Origin: CAZTVF01 sp964616985
GTDB taxonomy: Bacteria; Planctomycetota; Phycisphaerae; SM23-33
DNA: 55,883 nucleotides
NCBI GenBank assembly: GCA_964616985.1
Contig: CAZTVF010000021.1
Location: 1-55,883 of the forward strand
Reading direction: 5' to 3'
In this document: positions 11,563-20,333 of the stretch, one piece after another
Layout of the letters: each line of letters starts with the position of its first letter
Numbering within the stretch: position 1 is the stretch's first letter
Made by a program: the position numbers and the translations under genes
Notes under the pieces: generated by a model
The model's input: the letters and a program-made list of their open reading frames with translations, nothing else
Database searches by the model: none
What the model was told of the DNA's origin: nothing

Positions 11563-12598
11563 TGTTTCTGACGAACCGGTCGACCTTCTTCAGCAGGCCG
11601 GCGAGCTGGCCGGGGAAGAGGATGGAGTGCTCGGTGTGGTCCTCGCCCCATTGGGCGGCGCCGACGTAGAAGAGCAGGCCGTCGTGCGGAGCGGTGAAAC
11701 TCCAGATCGTGTCCAGCGTCTCCAGCGAGATCACGCGGCAGACGGTCTGGCCCTTCTTGACCATGTCGCCCTTCTGGAAATCGCTCACGCACAGGCCCTC
11801 TACCGGCGTGCGGATCACGGTCTCCATGTGGTTGCTGTCGAACTCGCACTGCACGGGCGGCAGCACGGGCTTTCCCTTGAGAAGGCCCGCAATCTTCAGC
11901 GTGTTCAGGATGCCCCGCTCGCCGTACAGCACCGACTCGCGGCAGATCGTGTTCTGCGGCACCAGCTCGGCGATGATCAGCGGAATGCCGTGCGCGTGGG
12001 CCTGGGCCTGGTTGCTCTCGCCGCCCTTGAAGTCCAGCGCGATCTGGTGCTGGGGCAGGCCAAACCCGCGCACCAGCGTGCGGTAGTCCTTGTGGCCCCA
12101 GGCCAGGCACAGGCTGACGCCGCTCCAGGCGTGCAGGTCCAGCGAGACATCGGCGTGGCGGACGTACGTGTCCCAGACCGTGCTGAGGATCTGCCGCAGG
12201 TAGGTGTCCTGACGCGGACCCTGCCAGGCGCGGACGGCGTCGTGGCCCTGGCCCAGCAGCGTGCGGTAGCGGCCTTCCTCGACGGGGTAGTCCTGCATGC
12301 GGGCGCGGACGCCAATGGGGTTCTGCACCGGCAGGAAGACGACCGTGCCCGTCACGTCGGCGGGGTCGATCGCGGTAAAGGCGCGCTCGATGGCGGCGAT
12401 CGCGTTGATCTCGCGGCCGTGAATGGCGGCCGTGATCACCGCCAGCGGCCCGGGCCGCCCGCCGCGGATGGTCAGCACCGGCAGCACCGCCCGCACGCCC
12501 TGCGCGTGGCCGGGGGTTTCGAGGAACGACTTGTTCTTGCCCGCCGCCAGCACCGCCGGCAACGGCGCGCCCTTGTCCGCGATCTGCTTCTTGGCCAT
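11558..12598 (-). CDS. Succinylglutamate desuccinylase/aspartoacylase family metallohydrolase
   Basis: 346 residues from the ATG at 12598, chosen because AAGGAG lies nine bases upstream; a longer frame begins at 12655. The family holds zinc-dependent amidohydrolases and carboxypeptidase-like enzymes. The HGRE zinc-binding motif is present ('ITAAIHGREINAIAAIE') and a third ligand fits DLHAW. The C-terminal part ('VEGLCVSDFQKGDMVKKGQT') is the barrel-like domain common in bacterial members. The substrate cannot be stated; family members act on N-acylated amino acids or similar amides. No catabolic cluster surrounds it. Its last codons and stop run into a GATTCAC tandem repeat. Confidence 0.82.
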   Translation of the reverse strand: MAKKQIADKGAPLPAVLAAGKNKSFLETPGHAQGVRAVLPVLTIRGGRPGPLAVITAAIHGREINAIAAIERAFTAIDPADVTGTVVFLPVQNPIGVRARMQDYPVEEGRYRTLLGQGHDAVRAWQGPRQDTYLRQILSTVWDTYVRHADVSLDLHAWSGVSLCLAWGHKDYRTLVRGFGLPQHQIALDFKGGESNQAQAHAHGIPLIIAELVPQNTICRESVLYGERGILNTLKIAGLLKGKPVLPPVQCEFDSNHMETVIRTPVEGLCVSDFQKGDMVKKGQTVCRVISLETLDTIWSFTAPHDGLLFYVGAAQWGEDHTEHSILFPGQLAGLLKKVDRFVRNR

Positions 12599-12639
12599 TG
12601 TCTGACTCCTTGGGATCATGAGCATAGGGTTAGGGAGGC

Positions 12640-12711
12640 ATTTGGCAATAGGCAATTGGGGCTAGGAAGCAATTGGCAACAGGCAATTGGCAATAGGCGA
12701 AAGAGAGGACT
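12640..12711. repeat. 7-bp tandem repeat (GCAATTG/GCAATAG type)
   Basis: Units GCATTTG, GCAATAG, GCAATTG, then after a short break GCAATTG, GCAACAG, GCAATTG, GCAATAG, all in 7-bp register. It lies upstream of the gene starting at 12598. The 459-bp gap 12599-13057 contains only this, the inverted pair at 12766-13003 and a further heptamer run. Confidence 0.6.
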
Positions 12712-12765
12712 CAATCTACCGGAGGCTGACAAGCACTCGCGGCCCAATAAAAAGGCCTGAAATCA

Positions 12766-13003
12766 GACAAATCGGTGCCACCCCCAAACTTGTTTGGGGG
12801 TGATAACAGCCACCGATCCTGGTGCATCAAAGACCCGCCTGCGGCGGGAATGCCCGCGCTGCAACCCGCGAACCGCTTCCAGCCTTTCAGGCCTATCAGG
12901 CTGATAGTTGCAGATCGACGCCGGAACCGATTTGCAGAGGCGCGAACGACCTCGGTGCCGCGTTCGCACCCCCAAACGAGTTTGGGGGTGGCACCGGTTT
13001 GTC
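12766..13003. repeat. REPIN-like element: two GGTGCCA-family hairpins in inverted orientation
   Basis: The left copy (12766-12802) and the reverse complement of the right copy (12967-13003) are 37 bases long and differ at two positions. Each reads CGGTGCCA or CCGGTGCCA and then a perfect 11-bp stem, CACCCCCAAAC with GTTTGGGGGTG, around two bases. About 165 bp lie between the copies, with no ORF of interest but a small CAGCCTTTCAGGCC hairpin. Head-to-head REP pairs are the hallmark of REPINs. Confidence 0.7.
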
Positions 13004-13020
13004 ATATTCGTCAGGGTTCT

Positions 13021-13041
13021 GTCATTGGTCCTTGGTCATTC
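13021..13041. repeat. 7-bp tandem repeat (GTCATTG type)
   Basis: GTCATTG, GTCCTTG, GTCATTC in register. It is the same heptamer type as 8821-8913 in reverse sense, directly beside the REPIN-like element. Confidence 0.5.
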
Positions 13042-13057
13042 CCGCCGCAGGCGGGCC

Positions 13058-13912
13058 TCATTCCCCGAAGCGGGCTTCCATCCGCATCAGCCGGCGGACG
13101 CGTTCCTCCGTCGCCGGGTGCGTCATGAACAGCGACGCCACCTTCTTGCCGGTGAGGGGCTCGACGATGAACATGTTCCGCTGCGCGTCCATCACGGGCA
13201 GGGGGATCTGGCTGGCGCCGAATTCGAGCTTCTCCAGCGCCCGCGCCAGGCCGCGGGGGCTGCCGGCCAGCTCCGCCCCGAGGCGGTCGGCCTCGTATTC
13301 GCGAGAGCGGCTGATCGCCATCTGGATCAGTCCCGCCGCGATCGGCGCGAAAATCATCAACACCAGCGCCACGATCGGGTGGCCGCCTTCCTCATCGTCC
13401 CGGCTGTGGCCGAACCACATCGCCATGTACGCCAGATAGCTGATTGCCCCGGCGATGATGGCCGCAATCGTGCTGATCAGGATGTCGCGATGCTTCACGT
13501 GGGCCAGCTCGTGCGCGATCACGCCGGCCAGCTCGTGCTCGTTGAGCAGCTGCCGCAGGCCGCTGGTGACGCACACGGCCGCGTGCCTGGGGCCGCGTCC
13601 GGTGGCGAAGGCGTTGGGCGCGGGCTGGGGGGAAACATAGACCCGGGGCATGGGCAGGTTCGCCCGCTGGGACAGCGACGCCACCGTCCGCCACAGGAGG
13701 GGGTCGTCCTGCTCGGTGACTTCCTTCGCGTGCATCGTCGCAAGGGCGATCTTGTCGCTGAAGAAGAAGGCCACCAGGTTCATCGCCCCGCCGATGATCA
13801 AAGCCGTAAGCATCGCCCCGTGCCCGCCGATGAGGTAGCCGATGCCCAGTGCCAGACCCATCAAGCCGCCCATGAGAATCGCCGTCTTGGTCGTGTTCCA
13901 CAATGCGGTCAT
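13058..13912 (-). CDS. htpX: HtpX family membrane zinc metalloprotease (M48)
   Basis: 284 residues, the usual HtpX length. Two hydrophobic segments at the N-terminus ('AILMGGLMGLALGIGYLI', 'LTALIIGGAMNLVAFFFS') are followed by the zinc motif HELAH at residues 134-138 and a downstream Glu in 'SREYEADRLGAELAG', which carries the third ligand. Two more hydrophobic segments ('STIAAIIAGAISYLAYMAMW', 'PIVALVLMIFAPIAAG') follow the motif. HtpX degrades misfolded inner-membrane proteins during envelope stress. ATG at 13912 has AAGGAG upstream. It is transcribed alone. Confidence 0.93.
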   Translation of the reverse strand: MTALWNTTKTAILMGGLMGLALGIGYLIGGHGAMLTALIIGGAMNLVAFFFSDKIALATMHAKEVTEQDDPLLWRTVASLSQRANLPMPRVYVSPQPAPNAFATGRGPRHAAVCVTSGLRQLLNEHELAGVIAHELAHVKHRDILISTIAAIIAGAISYLAYMAMWFGHSRDDEEGGHPIVALVLMIFAPIAAGLIQMAISRSREYEADRLGAELAGSPRGLARALEKLEFGASQIPLPVMDAQRNMFIVEPLTGKKVASLFMTHPATEERVRRLMRMEARFGE

Positions 13913-14038
13913 TGTTTCTCCTTACATTCCTTTATACCCGTTATACGATGGCAACGCCTTGCCAAGTTCGGGTTGTTGCCCCTTGCCAACTGCCGGGGGC
14001 CTTCTTCATAATCCCGTTTTACATTTTGGAGTAACACG

Positions 14039-14806
14039 ATGAACACTGCACCTGTAGCGTTGGTGACCGGAGCGGCCAGGGGGATCGGGGCGGGGATTGC
14101 GATCGAACTGGCCAAGTCGGGCTACGACGTCGCGGTCTTTGACATGATCGACTCGGCCGCGACCGTGGCAGCGATCGAAGCCGCCGGCCGCAAGGGCCTG
14201 TCGGTCCTGGGCGACGTGACCAGCGCCGCCGACCGGGAGGCGGCCCTGAAGAAGATCGAGGCTGTTTTCGGGCGCCTGGACATGCTGGTGAATAACGCGG
14301 GCGTCGCGCCGAAGGTGCGGGCGGACATCCTGGAGGCCACCGAGGAATCCTACGACCGCGTCATGACGATCAATCTCAAGGGCCCGTACTTCCTCACGCA
14401 GGCCGTGGCCAACTGGATGGTCCGCCAGCGCACCAGCCGCCCGGACACGTTCATGAGCATCGTGAACATCTCTTCGATGAGCGCCTACACCGCCAGCGTC
14501 GGCCGCGGCGAATACTGCCTGTCCAAGGCGGGGGTCTCGATGGCGACCAAGCTGTGGGCGGCCCGCCTGGCCGAGTTCGGCATCAACGTCTACGAGATCC
14601 GCCCGGGCATCATCGCCACCGACATGACCTCAACGGTGAAGGACAAGTACGACAAGCTGATCGGCGAAGGCCTGACGCCCATCAAACGCTGGGGCCACCC
14701 GGCCGACATCGCCGCCGCCGTCGCCGCCTGCGCCCGCGGGCACCTCGCCTTCTCCACCGGCGAAGTCATCAACGTCGACGGCGGCTACCACCTGCGGGTG
14801 TTGTAG
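14039..14806 (+). CDS. SDR family oxidoreductase (3-ketoacyl-ACP reductase-like)
   Basis: 255 residues, a classical short-chain dehydrogenase. It has the NAD(P)-binding 'TGAARGIGAG' at the N-terminus, 'NNAGV' mid-way, a catalytic Ser in 'NISSMSAY' and the Tyr-Lys pair in 'YCLSKAG'. The C-terminal 'GEVINVDGGYHLRVL' is typical. The family is close to FabG, but planctomycetes carry many such paralogues, some annotated as 3-ketoacyl-ACP reductases and others as sugar or alcohol dehydrogenases. With no fatty-acid genes nearby, the substrate is open. TGGAG precedes the ATG. Confidence 0.88.
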   Translation: MNTAPVALVTGAARGIGAGIAIELAKSGYDVAVFDMIDSAATVAAIEAAGRKGLSVLGDVTSAADREAALKKIEAVFGRLDMLVNNAGVAPKVRADILEATEESYDRVMTINLKGPYFLTQAVANWMVRQRTSRPDTFMSIVNISSMSAYTASVGRGEYCLSKAGVSMATKLWAARLAEFGINVYEIRPGIIATDMTSTVKDKYDKLIGEGLTPIKRWGHPADIAAAVAACARGHLAFSTGEVINVDGGYHLRVL

Positions 14807-14821
14807 GACGAGGGGCCTTCT

Positions 14822-14902
14822 CCAGCCTGAAAGGCTGGAATTCTGTAGCCCAGGGCGTCGCTTCGCTTGCCCTGGGCTATAGAATGCCAGCCCGTTGGGC
14901 TG
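14822..14902. repeat. Palindromic intergenic element (CCAGCC hairpin type)
   Basis: Three nested or adjacent hairpins: CCAGCCTGAAAGGCTGG; TAGCCCAGGGC with GCCCTGGGCTA around a GCGAAGCG-like centre; and CAGCCCGTTGGGCTG. The AATTCTGTAGCCC and GGGCTATAGAAT segments are also inverted. It sits just after the SDR stop, between convergent genes. I recall near-identical elements in other planctomycete genomes; that is from memory. Confidence 0.65.
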
Positions 14903-14975
14903 AGGAAACAGCGGTGGCCCGGCCATTGCGAAGGCTGTCGGCCAGCACTAGCAGCGAATCCCCCTCGAACGTCTT

Positions 14976-15644
14976 CTACTTCACCTCGCCCCACACGTCC
15001 AGGTGCCTGTCGGTGACCATGTGCGCGTTCAGCTCGGGCAGGCCCTCGGCCGAGAGCTGCGCGAGAACCTCGTCCACGGTGTAGGCTGCGAGGAGCGAAC
15101 GGTAGTACTCCTCCTGCAGCAGGGCGGACTCCGTGCCTGCGTAGCGGGTGACGATGGCCCGCGCCGCTTCGGCCGATACGGGCCGAGCCAGGTCGCGCAG
15201 GAACACCACACTGCCCCGGTGGGCCAGGCGCTTCACCTCGGCCCAGAAACCGCCCGTGTCGCGGAGGTGGTGCAGGATGCTGTTGGAGAAGATCACGTCG
15301 AATTCCCCGCTCGCCAGGGGCGTCCGCGTCGCATCGGCCAGCACGGGCGTGATGGCGGCATGAAGGCCCGCGGCGGTGATCGCATCGCGGGCCAAGTCGA
15401 TCATCGCCGCCGATGCGTCAACCGCCGCGACACGCCAACCGGGCCGCCGCCCCGCCAGGCGGATCGGGATGTCGGCCGGGCCCGTGCCCAGGTCGGCCGC
15501 GCGGGCGGCATCCATCGGCGCCAGTTCGAGCAGCCGCGCCACGAACGCCTCGTTCACGGCCGTGAAGTCCGCCGCCGCGTACGCCTTCGCCTCGGCGGGA
15601 TCATCCATCAACTCCGGTTCCGGTTGTCGCGAGATCGGTGTCAT
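14976..15644 (-). CDS. Class I SAM-dependent methyltransferase
   Basis: 222 residues from the ATG at 15644. Motif I 'AADLGTGPADIPIRLA', the acidic 'VAAVDASAAMIDLARD', 'PVLADATRTPLASGEFDVIF' and 'SNSILHHL' are all present, as in UbiE/COQ5-type Rossmann methyltransferases. The substrate is unknown. The open frame continues upstream far across the PfkB gene, but that part is antisense noise. No Shine-Dalgarno motif precedes the ATG; a TATGAT lies six bases upstream. It diverges from the kinase at 15756. Confidence 0.86.
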   Translation of the reverse strand: MTPISRQPEPELMDDPAEAKAYAAADFTAVNEAFVARLLELAPMDAARAADLGTGPADIPIRLAGRRPGWRVAAVDASAAMIDLARDAITAAGLHAAITPVLADATRTPLASGEFDVIFSNSILHHLRDTGGFWAEVKRLAHRGSVVFLRDLARPVSAEAARAIVTRYAGTESALLQEEYYRSLLAAYTVDEVLAQLSAEGLPELNAHMVTDRHLDVWGEVK

Positions 15645-15650
15645 GGCCAG

Positions 15651-15656
15651 ATCATA
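15651..15656 (-). promoter_or_regulatory. Candidate -10 box for a leaderless transcript
   Basis: TATGAT on the minus strand ends six bases before the methyltransferase ATG, the same spacing as at 8802. No clear -35 box and no ribosome-binding site are seen. Confidence 0.3.
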
Positions 15657-15755
15657 CCGCGCGGGGCGGCCGGAATCTCGAATCGGCATGACGGCCGTCA
15701 CGCAATCGACAACCGTCGCGCGTCCTGCTATCTTCTCCGTCGCAAGGAGCGATCC

Positions 15756-16982
15756 ATGACGCGAATCGACGCCGTTGTCGCAGGACATATCTGCCTGGAC
15801 ATCACGCCGGAGTTTCTCTCCGCCGGCCGCACCGCGGCGGAATTCTTCCGCCCCGGCAGCCTGATCAAGGTCGGGCCCGCCACCGTCTTCACCGGCGGCA
15901 CGGTATCCAACACAGGCTTCCCGCTGCGGCGGCTGGGGCTGCGGGTGCAGCTGATGGGCAAGTGCGGCCGCGACGTCCTCGGCCAGGCCATCCTGGAGGC
16001 CATCCGCACCGAGGCCCCCGGCGCCGAGAGCGGCATGCGCGTCGTCGCCGGCGAGCAGAGCAGCTACTCCGTCGTCATCAGCCCCCCGGGCCTGGACCGC
16101 ATGTTCCTGCACTGCCCCGGCGCCAACGACACCTTCGTGGCGGCCGACATCGATCTGAACATCGTCTCGCAGGCGAGGCTGTTCCACTTCGGCTACCCGC
16201 CACTGATGGCCCGAACGTTTGCCAAAGGTCCGCTGGAGGGGGCCGCTGGTATGGTCGAAGGCGCTGAACTGGTCAAGATATTCCAGGCCGTGCGGCAGGC
16301 CGGTGCGACCACCAGCCTGGATCTCGCCTGCCCCGACCCTGCCAGCCCCGCCGGCAAGGCCAACTGGGCGGCGATCCTTCAGAAGACGCTCCCGCTGGTG
16401 GACATCTTCACCCCCAGCGTCGAAGAGCTCACTTTCATGCTCCGCCGCAAGACGTTCGACGCCTTGGTCGCCCGCGCCGCCGGGCGCGAACTGATCGATC
16501 TGGTCGACGGCGAACTGCTGTGCGAACTGGGCGAGAAGTGCATCGAACTGGGTGCCGCCATCGTCCTCATCAAGTGCGGCCGCCAAGGCATCTATGTCCG
16601 CACGGCCGGGCCGGGCAGGCTGCAGCAGATGGGCCGCGCCAGGCCCGAGTCGGCCGGCTGGGCCAACCGCGAATTGTTCGAGCCCAGCTACTTCGTGGAG
16701 AAGGTCCTGGCCGCCACCGGCGCGGGCGACTGCGCCATCGCCGGCTTCCTGGCCAGCGTGATCCGCGACTGCCCGCTGGAGGCGGCCATGCGTCACGCAT
16801 GCGCCCTGGGCGCCCAGAACGTGACCGCCAACGACGCCGTCAGCGGCATCCGAAGCTGGGACGAAACGCTCGCCCAGGTCGCCGCCCGCCCCGCCCGCCG
16901 CGACGTCACCATCGCCTTGTCCCGCTTCCGCTACGACGACGCCCAGCAGCATTACCTCGGCCCGCGCGACGGGCAGGCGTAG
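15756..16982 (+). CDS. PfkB family carbohydrate kinase
   Basis: 408 residues, longer than a typical ribokinase (about 300-330). The N-terminal 'VAGHICLDITPEF' and 'FTGGTVSNTGFPLRRLG' (sugar-binding GG) and the C-terminal 'AATGAGDCAIAGFLASV' (anion hole and catalytic Asp of GAGD) are clear PfkB signatures. Extra length lies around residues 150-290. AAGGAGC lies seven bases before the ATG. The family phosphorylates sugars or nucleosides with ATP; the sugar is not predictable. It diverges from the methyltransferase gene with a short shared promoter region. Confidence 0.9.
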   Translation: MTRIDAVVAGHICLDITPEFLSAGRTAAEFFRPGSLIKVGPATVFTGGTVSNTGFPLRRLGLRVQLMGKCGRDVLGQAILEAIRTEAPGAESGMRVVAGEQSSYSVVISPPGLDRMFLHCPGANDTFVAADIDLNIVSQARLFHFGYPPLMARTFAKGPLEGAAGMVEGAELVKIFQAVRQAGATTSLDLACPDPASPAGKANWAAILQKTLPLVDIFTPSVEELTFMLRRKTFDALVARAAGRELIDLVDGELLCELGEKCIELGAAIVLIKCGRQGIYVRTAGPGRLQQMGRARPESAGWANRELFEPSYFVEKVLAATGAGDCAIAGFLASVIRDCPLEAAMRHACALGAQNVTANDAVSGIRSWDETLAQVAARPARRDVTIALSRFRYDDAQQHYLGPRDGQA

Positions 16983-17140
16983 TTATTGCGGATTGCGGAC
17001 CTGCCTGCCGGCAGGCAGGTTGAGCTTCGCATGCCGAGTGTCGGTAGGGTGTGCAGGTTCCTCGCCGCAGGCGAGGGTTCTGCACACGAAGAGAACGATT
17101 GCCGCAGAATGGCAGCGAGGACGTTGATGGCGCTACGCAT

Positions 17141-17189
17141 CCGGGTGCCACACTCAAGCGGAGCCCGAAGGGCGAAGCTTGGGGGTGCG
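17141..17189 (+). repeat. REP-like hairpin, GGTGCCA family copy F (diverged)
   Basis: CCGGGTGCCACACTCAAGC, then an inner GCCCGAAGGGC hairpin, then AGCTTGGGGGTGCGAA. It joins the outer stem type of the copies at 12766-13003 with the CCGAAGG loop of copies A, B and C. The 314-bp gap 16983-17296 also holds a CCTGCCGGCAGG palindrome near 17003 and no gene. Confidence 0.55.
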
Positions 17190-17296
17190 AAGGCAGGACA
17201 AGGTCGGCTGTGTTACTTACTCATGGTCGACGCCACAAGGCGATGGTCGTGCCGCGGCGGGGCGGGTACGATGCGGCCACAACTCTGGAGATAACC

Positions 17297-18373
17297 ATGA
17301 ACCGCATGTGCGTAGCTCTCGTGTTGACGATGACCCTGACGGCAGCAGCGACTATCGCGATGGAGGCGGCGCCCGATCCGACGCCGCTGCTGATCGATCG
17401 CGTGCAGGCCTTCCCGGACGTGGTCGTGATCACGCTGCCCAAGGATTTCGAGAAGGCCGCCCAGCCAGTCGCGGGCACCAACGCGGTTTCGCTCATCGTG
17501 TCGGTTGAGAAGGTGCTCAAGGGCAAGCTGACTCCCGGCGGGACGTTCAGCCTGCAGTGTCACCAGGACCTGCCGGCCAAGCTGGCCAAGCGCGACGCCA
17601 ACACCGCGCGGCGATACCTGGTGGCCCTGCAGCGGGCCGATGGCTGGATGTATCTCGGCAGCGGGAACCTCTACGGCGACCTCGATCGCTTCATCCCGAC
17701 CGACGCGTCGCTGGAGAAGCTCGTCACCGCCTTCATCGCCGCTAAGCCCGAGGCCGCCGGGCTGGCCGCGCTGTGTCAGGCGCAGCTGGCCGAGGCCGAC
17801 CTCTCGCCTGCGGCTGGGCAGCACGTGAACGAACTGCTCGCGCGATTGACGAAGACGGCCGCGGGCGAGCCCAACACAGCGCCGCTGGCGGCGGCGGTGA
17901 AGCTGGCGATCGCGCGGGCGCAGAAGGGCCTGAATGTCGATTCTGTCGCCGCGGTGCTTCACGCGGCCTTGCGGGTCGAGAAGGATCTGGGCATGGAGGC
18001 CTACCCGCCCGCCTTGGCCGGCCCGGCCCGGAAGTGGCTGCTGGCGGCCGTGCCGCAAGGGGCGACGGAGACCGCGCAGCCGGGGGCCGTCATCAACGTC
18101 GTGAAGCTTCTGGCGGCACTGAAGGACGCCGAGGCGAAGGACGCCCTCGCCCGCTGCGCGCAGCTGGAAAAAACGCCCGACGCTGCCAAGGCCGCCATTG
18201 CCGCACTGCCCGCCGTCGCCGGCAAGGACGCAGCCGAGACGCTGGGCAAGTTGCTGACTCAATACGACCACCCCGGGGCCGAAGGGCTCTACAACGCGAC
18301 GCTGCGTGCATTGCAGTCGCTGGGCCTGGAGCAGGACCGCGTGTTGAAGCTGGAGAAGTGGTACATCAATTAG
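17297..18373 (+). CDS. Secreted protein of unknown function
   Basis: 358 residues beginning MNRMCVALVLTMTLTAAATI, a signal peptide with cleavage near AMEAAPD. CTGGAG sits before the ATG; a longer in-frame start at 17051 would run through a repeat and is rejected. The N-terminal third resembles a small beta domain ('VSLIVSVEKVLKGKLTPGGT', 'RRYLVALQRADGWMYLGSGN'). The remainder is alanine-rich helices like HEAT or armadillo repeats ('PDAAKAAIAALPAVAGKDAA'). No enzyme motif is visible. It is followed by a GGTGCCA-family hairpin 14 bp after the stop. Confidence 0.75.
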   Translation: MNRMCVALVLTMTLTAAATIAMEAAPDPTPLLIDRVQAFPDVVVITLPKDFEKAAQPVAGTNAVSLIVSVEKVLKGKLTPGGTFSLQCHQDLPAKLAKRDANTARRYLVALQRADGWMYLGSGNLYGDLDRFIPTDASLEKLVTAFIAAKPEAAGLAALCQAQLAEADLSPAAGQHVNELLARLTKTAAGEPNTAPLAAAVKLAIARAQKGLNVDSVAAVLHAALRVEKDLGMEAYPPALAGPARKWLLAAVPQGATETAQPGAVINVVKLLAALKDAEAKDALARCAQLEKTPDAAKAAIAALPAVAGKDAAETLGKLLTQYDHPGAEGLYNATLRALQSLGLEQDRVLKLEKWYIN

Positions 18374-18386
18374 GCGGGTGTGTGCT

Positions 18387-18430
18387 AAACATGCTTTTGC
18401 CCCTTCGGGGCCAAAAGCATGGCACCCGGA
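18387..18430 (-). repeat. REP-like hairpin, GGTGCCA family copy B
   Basis: Same structure as 4707: AAACATGCTTTTG, a CCCCTTCGGGG tip, then CAAAAGCATGGCACCCGGA. It lies 14 bp after the stop at 18373. Confidence 0.75.
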
Positions 18431-18502
18431 TGGGCGGGTGTTGCTGGGTCGAGCGATGGCACGGGGCGATGCCGAGACGCCGGAACAATCGCCAGTGTGA
18501 AA

Positions 18503-18529
18503 GACCGACCCACGCAGTGGGCCGGCTTT
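18503..18529 (+). repeat. 27-bp hairpin repeat, copy 1
   Basis: GACCGACCCACGCAGTGGG followed by CCGGCTTT. It is identical over 27 bp to the reverse complement of 28521-28547. The core CCCAC-GCA-GTGGG is a hairpin. Both copies lie between convergent genes. Confidence 0.75.
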
Positions 18530-18572
18530 AGAAAGGAGCGCCCACGACTACGCCTCTGCCTGAGGGGGTTAA

Positions 18573-20333
18573 CTATCGAACCTGGAATGCGTAGACGCGC
18601 GAGGCGGGGGCGCCCCAGGTGCGCTCGATGATCAGGCGGACGCCGCTGCAGCGGCGGCCCAGCGGCAGCACGTGGTGACGCTGGACATTCTCATCGACGC
18701 GGAGGGCGGTTTCCCACGTCGCGCCGCCAAGGGTCTCGATGCGGAACGTGCGGATGCACACCTTTGGCAGCGGCTCCTGCCAGCCCGGCCCGCGAAGCAC
18801 GATCGATCGTTCCATGCCGCTGTCCAGCACGCAAAACACCTCGCGCACGTCCTGCTCGCCGTCGAAGATGTATTCAGCGTGCTGGCCCGGGGCGGCCGTC
18901 CAGCAGTGGGGGTTCTCGCCGACCTGGCGGTTCACGCCGTCGCGCAGTGGTTCGGCATCGCCGGCTTCGGCGCGGAGCGTCGCCCTCCGCGACAGGGACG
19001 GGATCTTCTGCACCACGCCCGGGATGTACGCGTCGTCGTCCAGCAACGCCTGCTGCAATGGGCGGATCTGCCCGCCCATCTGGGCCGGCAACAGGCCCTG
19101 GGCGATCGCCATCGCCGCGGCCGTGCCCACCGCCTGGCCCATCGACGCGCACGTGCCCATCACCCGCGTGGAGCTCATGGCCGTGTGCGTGCAGCTGGCC
19201 ACGCGGCCGGCGAACATGAGGTTGCGCACGTTGCGCGAGTAGAGGCAGCGGTAGCTGATGCCGTACGGGCAGGGGGCCGGATGGTGGATCGTGCAGGGCA
19301 GGCCGCGCGAGGCGGCCTCGAAGCCCGCGGGGTTGTGGTCATCCATCGTCCAGCCGCCGTAGGCGACGGCGTCGTCGAACTTGCCCTCGGCGAGGATATC
19401 GTTCTGCGTCAATACGTGGGCGCCGACGTAGCGGCGGCTCTCGCGGCGGCCGGGGACGAACTGCACGCGGTCCAGGGCCCAGTCGGCGGCCCGGGGGCTG
19501 TGCACGCAGCGGTTCTTGATGTGGTCCCACACGCCCATCACCAGGGCCAGCAGGTCATCGCGGAGTTTTTCGCTGTCGCGGATGGTGTGGCCTTCGCCGC
19601 CCAGCTCGCACCACCAGGGGCTGTACAGCCAGAAGTTGTGGTTGCCCTCGCCCCAGGGCAGGTCGTTGCACGAGTCGAACGTGCGGGCCCACGAGAACGG
19701 CACGAACGGCATGGGCTTGTCCTGGCGGCGGGTGTAGTAGATGTGGCTGTGGCCCATGGTCCGCTCGTCGGCGACGGGCGGGGCGATGGACTCGCCGAAC
19801 TCGTCGCGGCCTTCGCGGCCCATGCGGAACGCGGCCCCCGACAGCGGGGCCAGGATCGCGTCGCCGCTGCAGTCGGCGAAGATCTTCGCCGTCACGGTGT
19901 GCCACGACTGTGTGCTCGACTGCCACCCGGTGGCCGACATGATCGCGTCGCCGTCCATCGCGGCGTCGAGGCAGGAGCAGTTGAGCAGCAGCGTGAGGTT
20001 CTTCTGGCGGCGCGCGGCGTCGTAGAGGACCATGTCCCACATCGATAGCGTCGCCTGGGGGTTGCGGCGGAGGTTCTCCAGTCGCAGCTCTTCCAGGATG
20101 CCGGTTTCGCGGACGTGCGGGATCGCGCCCACGCGGTCGGCCCCGATCACGTGCACGCCGATCTCGCTGGAACTGTTGCCGCCCAGCATGGGGCGGTCGT
20201 GCATGAGGACGGTCTTCGCCCCGCGCCTCGCCGCCGCCAAGGCCGCACACAGCCCCGCCAGCCCGCCGCCCACCACGCAGAAATCGGCCTCGTGCCGCAC
20301 ATGCTCAAACGGTGATTTAGTCAGATCCATCAT
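18573..20333 (-). CDS. FAD-dependent oxidoreductase (FAD_oxidored family)
   Basis: 586 residues. The dinucleotide-binding 'ADFCVVGGGLAGLCAALAAA' and 'MLGGNSSSEIG' near the N-terminus and 'LMFAGRVASCTHTAMSSTRV' further on are characteristic of the planctomycete FAD_oxidored (PF12831) group. A beta-rich C-terminal domain of about 150 residues follows ('EYIFDGEQDVREVFCVLDSG'), perhaps carbohydrate-binding. Reaction unknown; such proteins often lie in sugar-catabolic regions. The frame opens with two ATGs; the second, at 20330, is better spaced from the upstream GGAG. It diverges from the membrane protein at 20514. Confidence 0.88.
   Translation of the reverse strand: MMDLTKSPFEHVRHEADFCVVGGGLAGLCAALAAARRGAKTVLMHDRPMLGGNSSSEIGVHVIGADRVGAIPHVRETGILEELRLENLRRNPQATLSMWDMVLYDAARRQKNLTLLLNCSCLDAAMDGDAIMSATGWQSSTQSWHTVTAKIFADCSGDAILAPLSGAAFRMGREGRDEFGESIAPPVADERTMGHSHIYYTRRQDKPMPFVPFSWARTFDSCNDLPWGEGNHNFWLYSPWWCELGGEGHTIRDSEKLRDDLLALVMGVWDHIKNRCVHSPRAADWALDRVQFVPGRRESRRYVGAHVLTQNDILAEGKFDDAVAYGGWTMDDHNPAGFEAASRGLPCTIHHPAPCPYGISYRCLYSRNVRNLMFAGRVASCTHTAMSSTRVMGTCASMGQAVGTAAAMAIAQGLLPAQMGGQIRPLQQALLDDDAYIPGVVQKIPSLSRRATLRAEAGDAEPLRDGVNRQVGENPHCWTAAPGQHAEYIFDGEQDVREVFCVLDSGMERSIVLRGPGWQEPLPKVCIRTFRIETLGGATWETALRVDENVQRHHVLPLGRRCSGVRLIIERTWGAPASRVYAFQVR

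Noticed and set aside
14976..16952. 658-codon minus-strand frame
   Set aside because: Only the part 14976-15644 is a methyltransferase; the upstream part is antisense to the PfkB kinase gene.
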